Assembly (NCBI GenBank): GCA_016795465.1
Contig: JAEUHK010000131.1
Location: 47,371-111,370 of the forward strand
DNA from: Verrucomicrobiaceae bacterium
Lineage (GTDB): Bacteria > Verrucomicrobiota > Verrucomicrobiia > Verrucomicrobiales > Verrucomicrobiaceae
DNA length: 64,000 nt
Direction of reading: 5' to 3'
The translations under genes were made by a program, and so were the position numbers. The notes beneath the pieces are model-generated. The model saw only the letters and a list, made by a program, of their open reading frames with translations, was not told the origin of the DNA and did not search any database. How positions within the stretch are numbered: position 1 is the first letter of the stretch; every line of letters begins with the position of its first letter. Positions 1-7,666 of this stretch are shown one piece after another.

Positions 1-1277
1 GAAAGCAGGATCATCTCCCCGAAATTGGAAGCCGTCTCGGCCAGCGTCATCGGGTAATTCGCCGCGAAGGACCTCGCCGGACGCAGCACGCAGGAATGCC
101 ACGCGTGGCCGACCTCATGCGCGAGCGTCACCATGTCGTGCACCGTTTGATGGAAGGTCATGTACACGCGTTCTTCGCGTTTGAGCTGCGATCCGGTGCA
201 GAACGCGCCCGGACGCTTGCCCGCTCGCGGCTGAGCCTCGATCCAGCGATTGGCCAGCATCTCGCGGAAGTAAGCACCAAGCCGCGGGTAAGCGGCACTA
301 AAGGCCTGATCGACCGTTTTGCAGGCCTCATCCCAATCGAGCGGCTTTTCCTCCGGCGCGGCGATTTGCGGCGCTTCGAGGTCAAAGTAGTGCAAAGCGC
401 CTGTTCCCTGCAGTTTCGCGGCTTTGCGCAGCGCACGGCGCGGCAGCTCGATGTGCGTGTGAATGGCCTCCAGCATGGCATCGAGCGATTTCCGGCTCAT
501 CGCGCCATCAAACAGCGGCGTGTCGAGGAAGTGCGGGATGCTGCGACGGCCATAAAGACTGTGCCGCGTGCCCGCGATGCCATTCAGCGCCGCCGCGAGC
601 GTCACCGCGTGATCATTCCAAGGCTTCTGCCCATCGTGAAACGCCGCCTCGCGCAGCTTGCGGTCCGGCTCCGACATCAGCGCCCGACGGCGCGACATCG
701 CCACGACCTCCTTGTGACCATCCGGGAAGGTCATCTCAAACTCCATCTTGCCCGTCAGCGTATCGTAAAGCCGTCCCCAGGCATGCAGGCCGTTCACATT
801 CAGATCCGCGGCCAGCGATTCCATCTCCGCGCTCATCTGATGCTGCCCTTCGTAACGCAGACGCTTCACCGCGTGCTCGACATTCTTTAGCGAAGCATCC
901 GCCAGCATCGCATCGAAGGCTTCATCGCTCAGCGCCGCCAGCGTGGACCGCAGCGAGGCCATGAGCTTCGTGCTCTCCGCCTCCAGCGTCGAGATCCAGG
1001 CCTCATCCGCCTTCACCGCCTCGTCATTGGCATCATCCGCCGAAAGGCATCCCAAATAGGCCGAAAGGTGCCCGAGCCGCTCGCTCAGCGCTTCGATGGC
1101 GTTGATCGTCTTCGCGATTTCCGACGTGTCCGAGCCCAAACCAGCCGTGCGGGCCTTCATCGCCTCGATGTCACGCACCAGCACCGCCTTGAAGTCGATG
1201 TAATCAGGCTTTCCAAAGCCAGAGAACCAGGATTCGAGCGACCAACGATCAGGCGTGAGAGGGGCAGGGGAGGACAT
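1..1277 (-). CDS. M3-family oligoendopeptidase (PepF-like), 3' end beyond the window
   Basis: Zinc metallopeptidase of family M3, expected to cleave short peptides in the cytoplasm. The leftward frame is open from an ATG at 1277 to the window edge, about 425 residues. The N-terminal part is the helical lobe of PepF proteins, and the active-site segment HEVGHAWHS lies near positions 100-125, followed by the conserved Asn-Phe-Gly-Glu stretch at the very edge. The C-terminal catalytic part is cut off, so the third zinc ligand region can only be partly seen. The start is chosen because it is the first ATG before a divergent intergenic space shared with the Fic gene. Family assignment is firm; the exact subfamily (PepF versus other M3B) is inferred. 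Confidence 0.88.
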   Translation of the reverse strand, partial: MSSPAPLTPDRWSLESWFSGFGKPDYIDFKAVLVRDIEAMKARTAGLGSDTSEIAKTINAIEALSERLGHLSAYLGCLSADDANDEAVKADEAWISTLEAESTKLMASLRSTLAALSDEAFDAMLADASLKNVEHAVKRLRYEGQHQMSAEMESLAADLNVNGLHAWGRLYDTLTGKMEFEMTFPDGHKEVVAMSRRRALMSEPDRKLREAAFHDGQKPWNDHAVTLAAALNGIAGTRHSLYGRRSIPHFLDTPLFDGAMSRKSLDAMLEAIHTHIELPRRALRKAAKLQGTGALHYFDLEAPQIAAPEEKPLDWDEACKTVDQAFSAAYPRLGAYFREMLANRWIEAQPRAGKRPGAFCTGSQLKREERVYMTFHQTVHDMVTLAHEVGHAWHSCVLRPARSFAANYPMTLAETASNFGEMILL

Positions 1278-1363
1278 CCGGCTCCCGTTACGGTGAAACC
1301 TTCCCGGATCAACTCCGAGGAAGATGCTTGGCGTGTCCGCACGGCTGGGCTAGGGTTGTACCG

Positions 1364-2173
1364 ATGCTGGAGCGTTTCCTTCCCATGCTCAAAGACCTCG
1401 CTCCCGACCTGCGGGAGGCCTTTCTGCAAAAACTCCGCGTGCGGTGGACACACACCTCCACCGCCCTCGAAGGAAACACCCTCAACGAAGGCGAGGTGCT
1501 CGGCGTGCTGCAATACGGGCTCACCATCGCTGGAAAGCCTCTTGCCCATCACAACGAGGTCCTCGGGCACAGTCGCGCCATCGAGCTGCTGTATCGCATC
1601 ATGAGTGAATCGCGTCCGCTGGTCGAGGCGGATATGCACGCGCTGCACACGGCGGTGCAGACGAGTGTCGAAGTGGATTACCTGAAGCCGGTGGGAGCGT
1701 GGAAATGCGAGCCAAACTCCACGCTTGCCAAGCAAGGCGGCAGGACCGTCATCAATGACACCTACGCCGCCCCTGAGCATGTGCCGGCGCTGATGAAGGA
1801 GTGGCTCGCCGGCTTCGAACGCTGCCGCCGGGATGCGGGCGTGAGTGCCATCGAGGCCTACGCGTGGAGCCACGCCACGTTTGTGCGCATCCATCCGTAT
1901 GCCGATGGCAACGGACGCCTTGCACGCCTGATCGCCAACCTCGCGGTGATCGAGAAAGGCTCTCTTCCGATCCTCGTGCCTGCGGAAGACCGGCTCGCCT
2001 ACATCGAATCCCTCGCCGCATGGCAGCTCGCCAGCGGTTTAATGAAACCCGGCGGCGACCTCGCGGGTGACAAGGCTTCTTTTCAAGCCTTTGAAACCCT
2101 CTGCAAACACTGGCAGTCCGCCTCAGCGGCCATGCTCGACGAGGTGGTAGCCTTGCAGCGGAAGCGCGGCTGA
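1364..2173 (+). CDS. Fic family protein, class II autoinhibited AMPylase-like
   Basis: Fic proteins usually transfer AMP from ATP onto hydroxyl side chains of target proteins. The catalytic segment HPYADGNGRLAR is present with His near residue 177. An N-terminal inhibitory helix motif of the S-x-x-x-E-G-N type (STALEGN, residues 32-38) precedes the Fic core, which is the class II arrangement in which the glutamate blocks productive ATP binding. An upstream TTG at 1328 is possible, but the ATG at 1364 (269 aa) fits the family better. It is divergent from the M3 peptidase. No separate antitoxin is needed for class II. The target is unknown; it could act as an AMPylase or a de-AMPylase. Confidence 0.88.
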   Translation: MLERFLPMLKDLAPDLREAFLQKLRVRWTHTSTALEGNTLNEGEVLGVLQYGLTIAGKPLAHHNEVLGHSRAIELLYRIMSESRPLVEADMHALHTAVQTSVEVDYLKPVGAWKCEPNSTLAKQGGRTVINDTYAAPEHVPALMKEWLAGFERCRRDAGVSAIEAYAWSHATFVRIHPYADGNGRLARLIANLAVIEKGSLPILVPAEDRLAYIESLAAWQLASGLMKPGGDLAGDKASFQAFETLCKHWQSASAAMLDEVVALQRKRG

Positions 2174-2292
2174 TCTGGCTGCGGATCACCAGCTTGGGAT
2201 GCTATCCGCCCACGTCGCTGGATTCGTAGCGGCAAACGTGAGTTTGCCCTGGGACCAAGAACCAAGAACGACGAACCAAGAACCAAACCCCT

Positions 2293-2751
2293 CTACCGCC
2301 TCAGCGCATTCACCAGCGCATTGTAAGCCGCACGCATCACCTCCATGTCGGCCAGAGTCGGCGGATCGTTGGTGAAGGGCGTGTCCAGCGTGCTCACCCC
2401 ATTGCTGTTCGCGCTGCTCTGGCTCAGCATGTTCAGCTCCGCGTTCGCCAGATCCGTCTGCGTCACCTCACCAGGCGGACCTTGCGGACCCGTGGGCCCG
2501 CTGGGTCCCATCGGACCTTCAGGACCCGGCGGCCCACCCGAGGGACCTTGCGGACCTTCCGGCCCCTGCGGCCCCATCGGACCTTGGGCTCCCTGCGCTC
2601 CCTCCGCCCCTTGCGGACCCGCCGGACCTTCGGGTCCGGGCGGTCCTGCGGGAATCGCATCGATCAGGTCCTTCAGCCCGTTGAACTGACCCCGCAGCGG
2701 GGCCGATTCGATCAAGGCATTCGTGGGTGGATAAGTCGGATCGAAAGGCAT
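2293..2751 (-). CDS. Collagen-like Gly-X-Y repeat protein
   Basis: A 152-residue protein of unknown function. After about 33 N-terminal residues it has about twenty Gly-X-Y triplets rich in Pro, Glu, Gln and Ala, interrupted once by an extra Gly, then a C-terminal region of about 60 residues ending in basic residues. Such triplets form collagen triple helices in bacterial surface or structural proteins. No signal peptide or membrane segment is visible, so export is uncertain. The gene sits alone between blocks of dispersed repeats and close to a fibronectin-III gene, suggesting an accessory structural role. Triplet number in such genes often varies by slippage. Confidence 0.8.
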   Translation of the reverse strand: MPFDPTYPPTNALIESAPLRGQFNGLKDLIDAIPAGPPGPEGPAGPQGAEGAQGAQGPMGPQGPEGPQGPSGGPPGPEGPMGPSGPTGPQGPPGEVTQTDLANAELNMLSQSSANSNGVSTLDTPFTNDPPTLADMEVMRAAYNALVNALRR

Positions 2752-3352
2752 GGGGATGAGACGGGTTCTTGGTTCCTTGTTCTCGGTTCTCGGTTGGCTC
2801 GGGGCGCACCCAGCTTCAGAGGTCAGAAGGGAGCGCGGACATTCGCTTCGCGGCTTCGCAGCCTGTCCGCTGATGGGTTCGTAGTTCGGGCTTCGCTTCG
2901 CGGCTTCGCAGCTTGTCCGCTGCTGGGTTCGTAGTTCGGGCTTTAGCCCGCGCCTTGGAGCTATCGTCTATCGTTTATTGTCTATGCGCGAAGCGCTTCA
3001 GCCCGCGCCTTGGAGCTATCGTCTATCGTTTATCGTCTATGCGCGAAGCGCTTCAGCCCGCGCCTTGGAGCTTTGTAGTCCCGCCTTTAGGCGGCTCAGG
3101 GAGGAGGGCGGCATTGCATTGCCGCCGAAGGCAGCCAAGGAGCCGGACTTGCCAAGTCCGGGCTGAGGAAAGTGAGCCGAGCCGAAGGATGGAGGCGAGA
3201 CAGGCAGCCGGGACGGCTGGGTGCAGCCCGACAACGTGGGGAGCGTTGGAGTCAAACAGGATGGCATCCTGTTCGTCCCCGGTCAGGCGCACAGGTTGAA
3301 AACCTATGCCACGTTCCCACCCGGCACTTGGCAAGTGCCTCTCCTTGAGCCC
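2752..3352. repeat. Gene-free stretch made of dispersed and tandem repeats
   Basis: I see no convincing gene here. It holds two copies of a 50-bp unit starting at about 2842 and 2892 (TTCGCTTCGCGGCTTCGCAG followed by a TTCGTAGTTCGGGC end), then a 55-bp unit starting at 2946 and 3001 with a partial third copy at 3056 (GCCCGCGCCTTGGAGC start, containing CTATCGTCTATCG). From 3075 there is the segment TAGTCCCGCCTTTAGGCGGC, whose relatives recur in inverted orientation near 11020, 11230 and 12470. The same vocabulary of short blocks is reused in different orders in other intergenic spaces of the window. Confidence 0.8.
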
Positions 3353-3982
3353 TCACGGCGCTCTCCCGCTTGCCTCATCGCTCCAGGCACCGGGGCCGGC
3401 GCTGCCGATGGCACGCACGCGGAAGGCATACAGCGTGCCGGGTGTCAGCGCGGGCACGAGGATCTTTGAGGTCGTGCTCGTCTTGATCGCCTCCCACGGG
3501 GCGCTCACGTTGTCATGCACCTTGCACTCCCACTCGTAGCTGCTCGCACCCTTTACCGTGTCACAGCGCAGCTCGATCACCCCGGCATTATCGGTCGCCG
3601 TGGCACGCAGATCACCGGGGGCGGGCAGTGCCCCGATGGGGGCCGGGGTTCCGCGCAGCGGGAAGCCCGTGCTCGCCAGTGCCACGGCATCACCCGGCGT
3701 CAGCGCCTCGCAGTAGGCGGCGCGGGAGGTGATCTTCACTTCCCACACCTCCTCGGCCGCCTCGCGCTCCTGGATGCGCTGCTTCCATACCGTCTCCGCC
3801 GCATCCACCGCGGCAGCGGCGGCCACGAGGTTGTCCTGCACGGTCTGGATGTCCGCGTCACTCGGCACCCGCCCCGCCGTGGGGTAGGTCGGGTTGTTGG
3901 CCATTGCCGTGATATGGTTCTGCCCGAGGGCGATCTTTTCGGCGGTGTTCTTCTGTTTCAATTCCAATTTCAGCTTGGTCAT
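3353..3982 (-). CDS. Fibronectin type III domain protein
   Basis: A 209-residue protein. The N-terminal half (about residues 1-100) is charged and helical with a likely coiled coil around the Ala/Val-rich segment. A Pro-rich linker then leads to one fibronectin III domain at about residues 120-209, recognisable by the beta-strand pattern and the segments TPGTLYAFRVRAIGSAGPG and AWSDEA. The ATG at 3982 is preferred to one at 4081 because it leaves a 26-nt gap after the HTH gene rather than an overlap. A protein with the same architecture is encoded at 59769-60686. Function is unknown; no signal peptide is obvious. Confidence 0.72.
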   Translation of the reverse strand: MTKLKLELKQKNTAEKIALGQNHITAMANNPTYPTAGRVPSDADIQTVQDNLVAAAAAVDAAETVWKQRIQEREAAEEVWEVKITSRAAYCEALTPGDAVALASTGFPLRGTPAPIGALPAPGDLRATATDNAGVIELRCDTVKGASSYEWECKVHDNVSAPWEAIKTSTTSKILVPALTPGTLYAFRVRAIGSAGPGAWSDEASGRAP

Positions 3983-4008
3983 CGGTCGAGTCCTCCGGTT
4001 GGTCGGCA

Positions 4009-4446
4009 CTACCGGCCCGGCGTCGAACCGAAGGCCCGCATCCATGCGTAGAGGAGGGCTGGTGTCGTAGCGGAGGGACATGACGGCGGTGTCGTTTCGG
4101 CTTTCATTGCATCACCGATCCCCTTCAAAGTCGCCGCCAGTGTTTGAGGCACCTCCACCTCGGCGGGAAAGCCCTGGATCGCCCACGTCTGCTTCACCCG
4201 TTCCACCTCCGCCACCAGCTCGAGCTCGCTGATGCCCAGCCCGATGCAGAAACACAGTCGCGTCGGGTCCCGCAGACCGTGCCGCGCATGCTCCGCGTGC
4301 TGCACCTCCGCCCGTGAGACGTGGCACTGCGCCGCAAACTGCTCCTGTGCCAGATGCAGCTCCAGCCGCCGCCGTTTCAGGCAATACCCAAAGGCGAGCT
4401 GATGAAACGCCATCTCCGCTTCCATTTGCTGACGCGTCAGTTTCAT
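4009..4446 (-). CDS. XRE-type helix-turn-helix protein, possible regulator
   Basis: A 145-residue protein with a lambda-repressor-like HTH at about residues 18-75: KRRRLELHLAQEQFAAQ forms helices 1-2, and CHVSRAEVQHAEH the turn and recognition helix. The C-terminal half is not recognised. It is transcribed leftward, immediately upstream of the fibronectin-III gene and with it possibly an operon. Its own upstream region (4447-5497) contains two arrays of dyad repeats and on the far side begins the methyltransferase operon, so it is a plausible autoregulator and regulator of that operon. Its GC resembles the host rather than the operon, so a local origin is also possible. Regulation is inference. 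Confidence 0.7.
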   Translation of the reverse strand: MKLTRQQMEAEMAFHQLAFGYCLKRRRLELHLAQEQFAAQCHVSRAEVQHAEHARHGLRDPTRLCFCIGLGISELELVAEVERVKQTWAIQGFPAEVEVPQTLAATLKGIGDAMKAETTPPSCPSATTPALLYAWMRAFGSTPGR

Positions 4447-4660
4447 GGGGAAAACAGGGGTGCCCTGAGGTGGTTGGAACAGGGCCGCCTGCCTACAACG
4501 CGAGGCCCCTCGCCAAAATTGGGGTGTCCCGCACCCAAAAAAGAGAAAATCCTTAGTGGTGTCCCCCGCCTACCCGCCCGCCCCAAACAGCCCCCGGCCA
4601 GTAACCGGGGCATTCCTGCCCCGCTCATCGGGCCAGGAATGGCCCGGATACGGTGCCCCC

Positions 4661-5012
4661 GTCCCCGGATCACCCGACATCCTGGCTAGGATACCGCGAT
4701 ATCCGCCCCCGGATTGCCCGACATCCTGGCTAGGATACCGCGATATCCGTCCCCGGATTGCCCGATACCCTGGCTAGGATACCGCGATAACCGTCCCCGG
4801 ATCACCCGACACCCTGGCTAGGATACCGCGATATCCGCCCCCGGATTGCCCGATATCCTGGCTAGGATACCGCGATATCCGTCCCCGGATTGCCCGATAC
4901 CCTGGCTAGGATAGCGCGATATCCGTCCCCGGATTGCCCGACATCCTGGCTAGGATACCGCGATAACCGTCCCCGGATTGCCCGATACCCTGGCTAGGAT
5001 ACTGCGATATCC
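4661..5012. repeat. Eight tandem copies of a 44-bp unit
   Basis: The block CCTGGCTAGGATACCGCGAT recurs at 4681, 4725, 4769, 4813, 4857, 4901, 4945 and 4989, an exact 44-bp period; a ninth unit breaks off after about 12 bp at 5013. Each unit contains the dyad GGATA-CCGCGA-TATCC. Units differ at a few positions, mainly C/T in the GCCCGAYAYCC part and A/T in GATWTCC or GATAACC. There is no unique spacer between copies. The period is close to four helical turns, which would place the dyads on the same face of the DNA. Confidence 0.95.
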
Positions 5013-5027
5013 GCCCCCGGATTTGCC

Positions 5028-5087
5028 AAATCCGAGCTCGGATTTCTGAAATCCGACCTCGGAAACGCCAAATCCCATCTCGGATTT
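5028..5087. promoter_or_regulatory. Three dyads spaced 21 bp apart, candidate operator array
   Basis: AAATCCGAGCTCGGATTT at 5028-5045 is a perfect 18-bp palindrome. Imperfect relatives start at 5049 (AAATCCGACCTCGGAAA) and 5070 (AAATCCCATCTCGGATTT), so the spacing is exactly 21 bp, two helical turns. A further half-related dyad GGATTTGCCAAATCC lies at about 5019-5033. This is the geometry of cooperative repressor sites. It lies between the HTH gene, 580 bp to the left, and the methyltransferase operon, 410 bp to the right. That a protein binds here is inferred. Confidence 0.6.
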
Positions 5088-5497
5088 GAGAATTCCAGGC
5101 CCAAACGCCCGAAAACACCCTCCGGCACCCGTCGCCTGAACAGTCTTCCCTCCCCGTCTCAAAGTCTGCCAGTGGCACCACTCCTTATTTCAAAATCCCG
5201 CGGCTCCGCCGCTCTCCAAAGTCTTCCCGTCTCGGTCACGCAAGCAAGGCCGGTTTCGCTTCTAGGCCGTCTTCGCCTTCATGACACGGGTGGGGTGAGG
5301 CGTTGTTTACACCAGACCGCCGGGACGGCGTGGGAAGCGAAAACCCGCGCTTTTCAAACGCCGCCAGTTTGCTCGACCGAAAGAGCCTCCCGACCGATGT
5401 CGCCCCCAACGGCAGCGCGTCCGGGGAATCCTCAACGTGTAAATCAAATGCAGGTTGCGTAGCATGGTTCACTACCTAGTCTTCGCGCCCTTTTCCC
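5088..5497. other. Leader region of the methyltransferase operon, no gene supported
   Basis: No gene is supported in these 410 bases. Base composition changes from GC-rich to mixed as the operon is approached. Short open frames exist on both strands but lack a ribosome binding site and have no recognisable composition. The promoter for the downstream operon should lie here, but I could not identify one convincingly. Confidence 0.5.
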
Positions 5498-6568
5498 GTG
5501 TCACCACTCATTCAAGGCATTGATCTTTTTGCTGGGGCCGGCGGGCTGTCTCTTGGAGCGCAGCTAGCCGGCGTGACGGTAACGCATGCTATTGAAGAGA
5601 ATAGAGTCGCTGCAAACACTTACAGGATCAATCATCCTGAAACTCAAGTAATTGAGGCCGATATTCGCAGTATTGATCCACCTGCATTCAAACCCAAGCC
5701 CGCTGCGGTAAAGCTCCTTTTTGGAGGACCGCCCTGCCAAGGCTTTTCCACTTCCAATCAACGCACCCGGTCTGCCGATAACCCCAAGAATTGGTTGTTT
5801 GGTGAGTTCTTTCGGTTTGCAAGGTTTTCACAGCCGGACTGGATTGTTTTGGAAAATGTGAAAGGCCTAAGGCAAACTGCGGATGGCCACTTCGAAGAAC
5901 TGATTCTAAAGCAACTCGAAACCCTGGGTTATGAAAGTGCATTGTGGGTTTTATGTGCAGCAGATTTTGGTGTGCCTCAGCGGCGCTACCGATTGTTTTT
6001 TGTTGGTAGCCGAACCGGAAGAGTGCCTATGGCACCCAGTCCTCAAAAGAAAATCGTCACGGTCAAACATGCACTGGCAGATTTACCTGTATTGGGCGTC
6101 GGGGCTCATGAAGACGTTCTCCCATATCCCTGTGCCGCACGTTCCAACTATGCAAAGCAAATGCGTGGTGGCCTAACAGAGTGCTCGGGTCACCTAGTCA
6201 CAGCAAATAACTCAACTGTTACCAAGCGATATCCACACATTCCACAAGGTGGCAATTGGCAAAATATTCCCAAAAGGCTGATGCAAAATTATTCCAATCT
6301 TGTGAATAGCCGCAGCCGTCACACCGGAATCTACAGACGATTAAGCTGGGATGAGCCGTCGATTGTAATCGCCAATTATCGAAAGAACATGCTGATACAC
6401 CCTGAACAGCATCGCGGTCTATCTGTCCGCGAGGCTGCGCGGCTTCAGTCTTTTCCTGACTCTTACCGATTTTGCGGGAGCATCGGACTCCAGCAGCAAC
6501 AAGTTAGTAATGCGGTGCCACCTCTTTTGGCCAAAGCCGTTTTCTCCCAGATTCTAAACGCTGAATAA
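5498..6568 (+). CDS. DNA (cytosine-5) methyltransferase
   Basis: Transfers a methyl group from SAM to C5 of cytosine in a specific DNA sequence. Motif I DLFAGAGGLSLG (residues 9-20), motif IV GGPPCQGFS with catalytic Cys80, motif VI ENVKGL (119-124), motif VIII QRRYRLFFVG (161-170) and a C-terminal motif X with QVSNAVPP are all present and in order. At 356 residues it has a short target recognition region between VIII and IX. It starts with GTG at 5498, which directly precedes motif I. First gene of a tight operon with an HD protein, an ATPase and an unknown protein. GC is visibly lower than in flanking genes, suggesting horizontal transfer. No restriction nuclease is recognisable next to it. 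Confidence 0.95.
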   Translation: MSPLIQGIDLFAGAGGLSLGAQLAGVTVTHAIEENRVAANTYRINHPETQVIEADIRSIDPPAFKPKPAAVKLLFGGPPCQGFSTSNQRTRSADNPKNWLFGEFFRFARFSQPDWIVLENVKGLRQTADGHFEELILKQLETLGYESALWVLCAADFGVPQRRYRLFFVGSRTGRVPMAPSPQKKIVTVKHALADLPVLGVGAHEDVLPYPCAARSNYAKQMRGGLTECSGHLVTANNSTVTKRYPHIPQGGNWQNIPKRLMQNYSNLVNSRSRHTGIYRRLSWDEPSIVIANYRKNMLIHPEQHRGLSVREAARLQSFPDSYRFCGSIGLQQQQVSNAVPPLLAKAVFSQILNAE

Positions 6569-6571
6569 CAC

Positions 6572-7666
6572 ATGCCTGACGAACTTCACAGAAACAAAAT
6601 GGCTGCCTGGATGCTAAGACAATTCAACAAGGATCCCGAAGAGTTTCCAGGTCACGGACAAATTGCATACGATAAAATCTTTCTGAGCGTTGAGCAAGAA
6701 CTCAATAAAATACACAAGGAGGTGGGGTCATTCGCCGCTATTAGTGATAAACAGGGCTTTCTAACGGATCATGGACCGGAGCACATCGCAATGGTCATGC
6801 GTAGAGCAAAAGAGCTGTCGGACACATCAAGCGACGACAAACCATTCGAGACCCCGCTAAAACCCTACGAAGTTTTCATTCTTCTCTTGAGTTGCCACTG
6901 CCATGACGTTGGGAATGTCTATGGTCGCGAGGGGCATGAGGCAAGAATCATGGATGTGATAATGAAGATTCCGCAGTATGGTGAACTCAAACCATCGGAA
7001 TGGCGATTGATTGCGCAAATTGCCACGGTGCACGGTGGCACGATCGATGACGATAAAGATACCATTGGCAAAGCTATCGCGTCTGGCCAGGTGGATTTAT
7101 GTGGGAAAACAATTCGCCCCCAACTGTTAGCTGCAATCCTGCGCCTAGCAGACGAACTTTCGGATGACTCGTCAAGAGCCAGTAACTATGGCTTCAAATT
7201 AGGAACCATTCCGCGAGAAAGCGAAATCTATCATCGTTTTGCCAAGTGCCTGGAAACTGTTCGCATCAACACGAAAGACAAGTGTATTGAACTCGGGTTT
7301 GTCTTGTATCCAGACGACTTAAACAAGCCCTTCGGATATCTCAAGGCCACCGTCAAAAGCAAGGTGAAGGAGAAGTACCTGATTGATGAAATCTACAAGC
7401 GGACCAAAAAAACGTTCTGCGAGTTAATGTACTGCATGAAGTTCATGCGTATGTGGCCCAATCATTATGATCGGGTCAAGGTAGACTTGAAAGCCTTTGT
7501 TTCACACCAATCGTTTGCCCCATTTTACGCACTAAGCTTCACCCTTACCGACAAGGGCTATCCAAGCCAGGTATCAACCGACATCAAACAGCTTTGCGAT
7601 GGATTCGATGGGCTGGATGGAAGCGCGTTAAAAGCAAAATACGAGGAGGCAAAACTCGATGTCTGA
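6572..7666 (+). CDS. HD-domain protein of a putative defence operon
   Basis: A 364-residue protein with the metal-binding pattern of HD phosphohydrolases: His67/His71 in the segment DHGPEH, the HD pair at 111-112 in CHCHDVGN, His154 in TVHGG and Asp194 in LRLADELSDDSS. The C-terminal 160 residues are unrecognised and may bind a partner. HD domains hydrolyse nucleotides, cyclic nucleotides or nucleic acids; which applies here cannot be told. It begins 3 nt after the methyltransferase stop and overlaps the ATPase gene by 8 nt, so translation is probably coupled. It resembles HD proteins that accompany ATPases in prokaryotic conflict systems, but I could not assign a named system. Confidence 0.78.
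   Translation: MPDELHRNKMAAWMLRQFNKDPEEFPGHGQIAYDKIFLSVEQELNKIHKEVGSFAAISDKQGFLTDHGPEHIAMVMRRAKELSDTSSDDKPFETPLKPYEVFILLLSCHCHDVGNVYGREGHEARIMDVIMKIPQYGELKPSEWRLIAQIATVHGGTIDDDKDTIGKAIASGQVDLCGKTIRPQLLAAILRLADELSDDSSRASNYGFKLGTIPRESEIYHRFAKCLETVRINTKDKCIELGFVLYPDDLNKPFGYLKATVKSKVKEKYLIDEIYKRTKKTFCELMYCMKFMRMWPNHYDRVKVDLKAFVSHQSFAPFYALSFTLTDKGYPSQVSTDIKQLCDGFDGLDGSALKAKYEEAKLDV

Noticed and set aside
2345..2689. Rightward Gly/Pro-rich frame opposite the collagen-like gene
   Set aside because: Reverse complement of Gly-X-Y codons also gives Gly/Pro-rich frames; the collagen triplets are on the minus strand.
4661..5012. Regular repeats as a CRISPR array
   Set aside because: Units are directly adjacent and near-identical over all 44 bp; there are no unique spacers and no cas genes.
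4556..5181. Open frames with Pro/Arg/Gly repeats running through the 44-bp array on both strands
   Set aside because: They only reflect the repeat; several frames are open at once and none has a start context or a recognisable family.
5236..5472. Small leftward ORF ahead of the methyltransferase
   Set aside because: No ribosome binding site, no recognisable composition, likely the operon leader.
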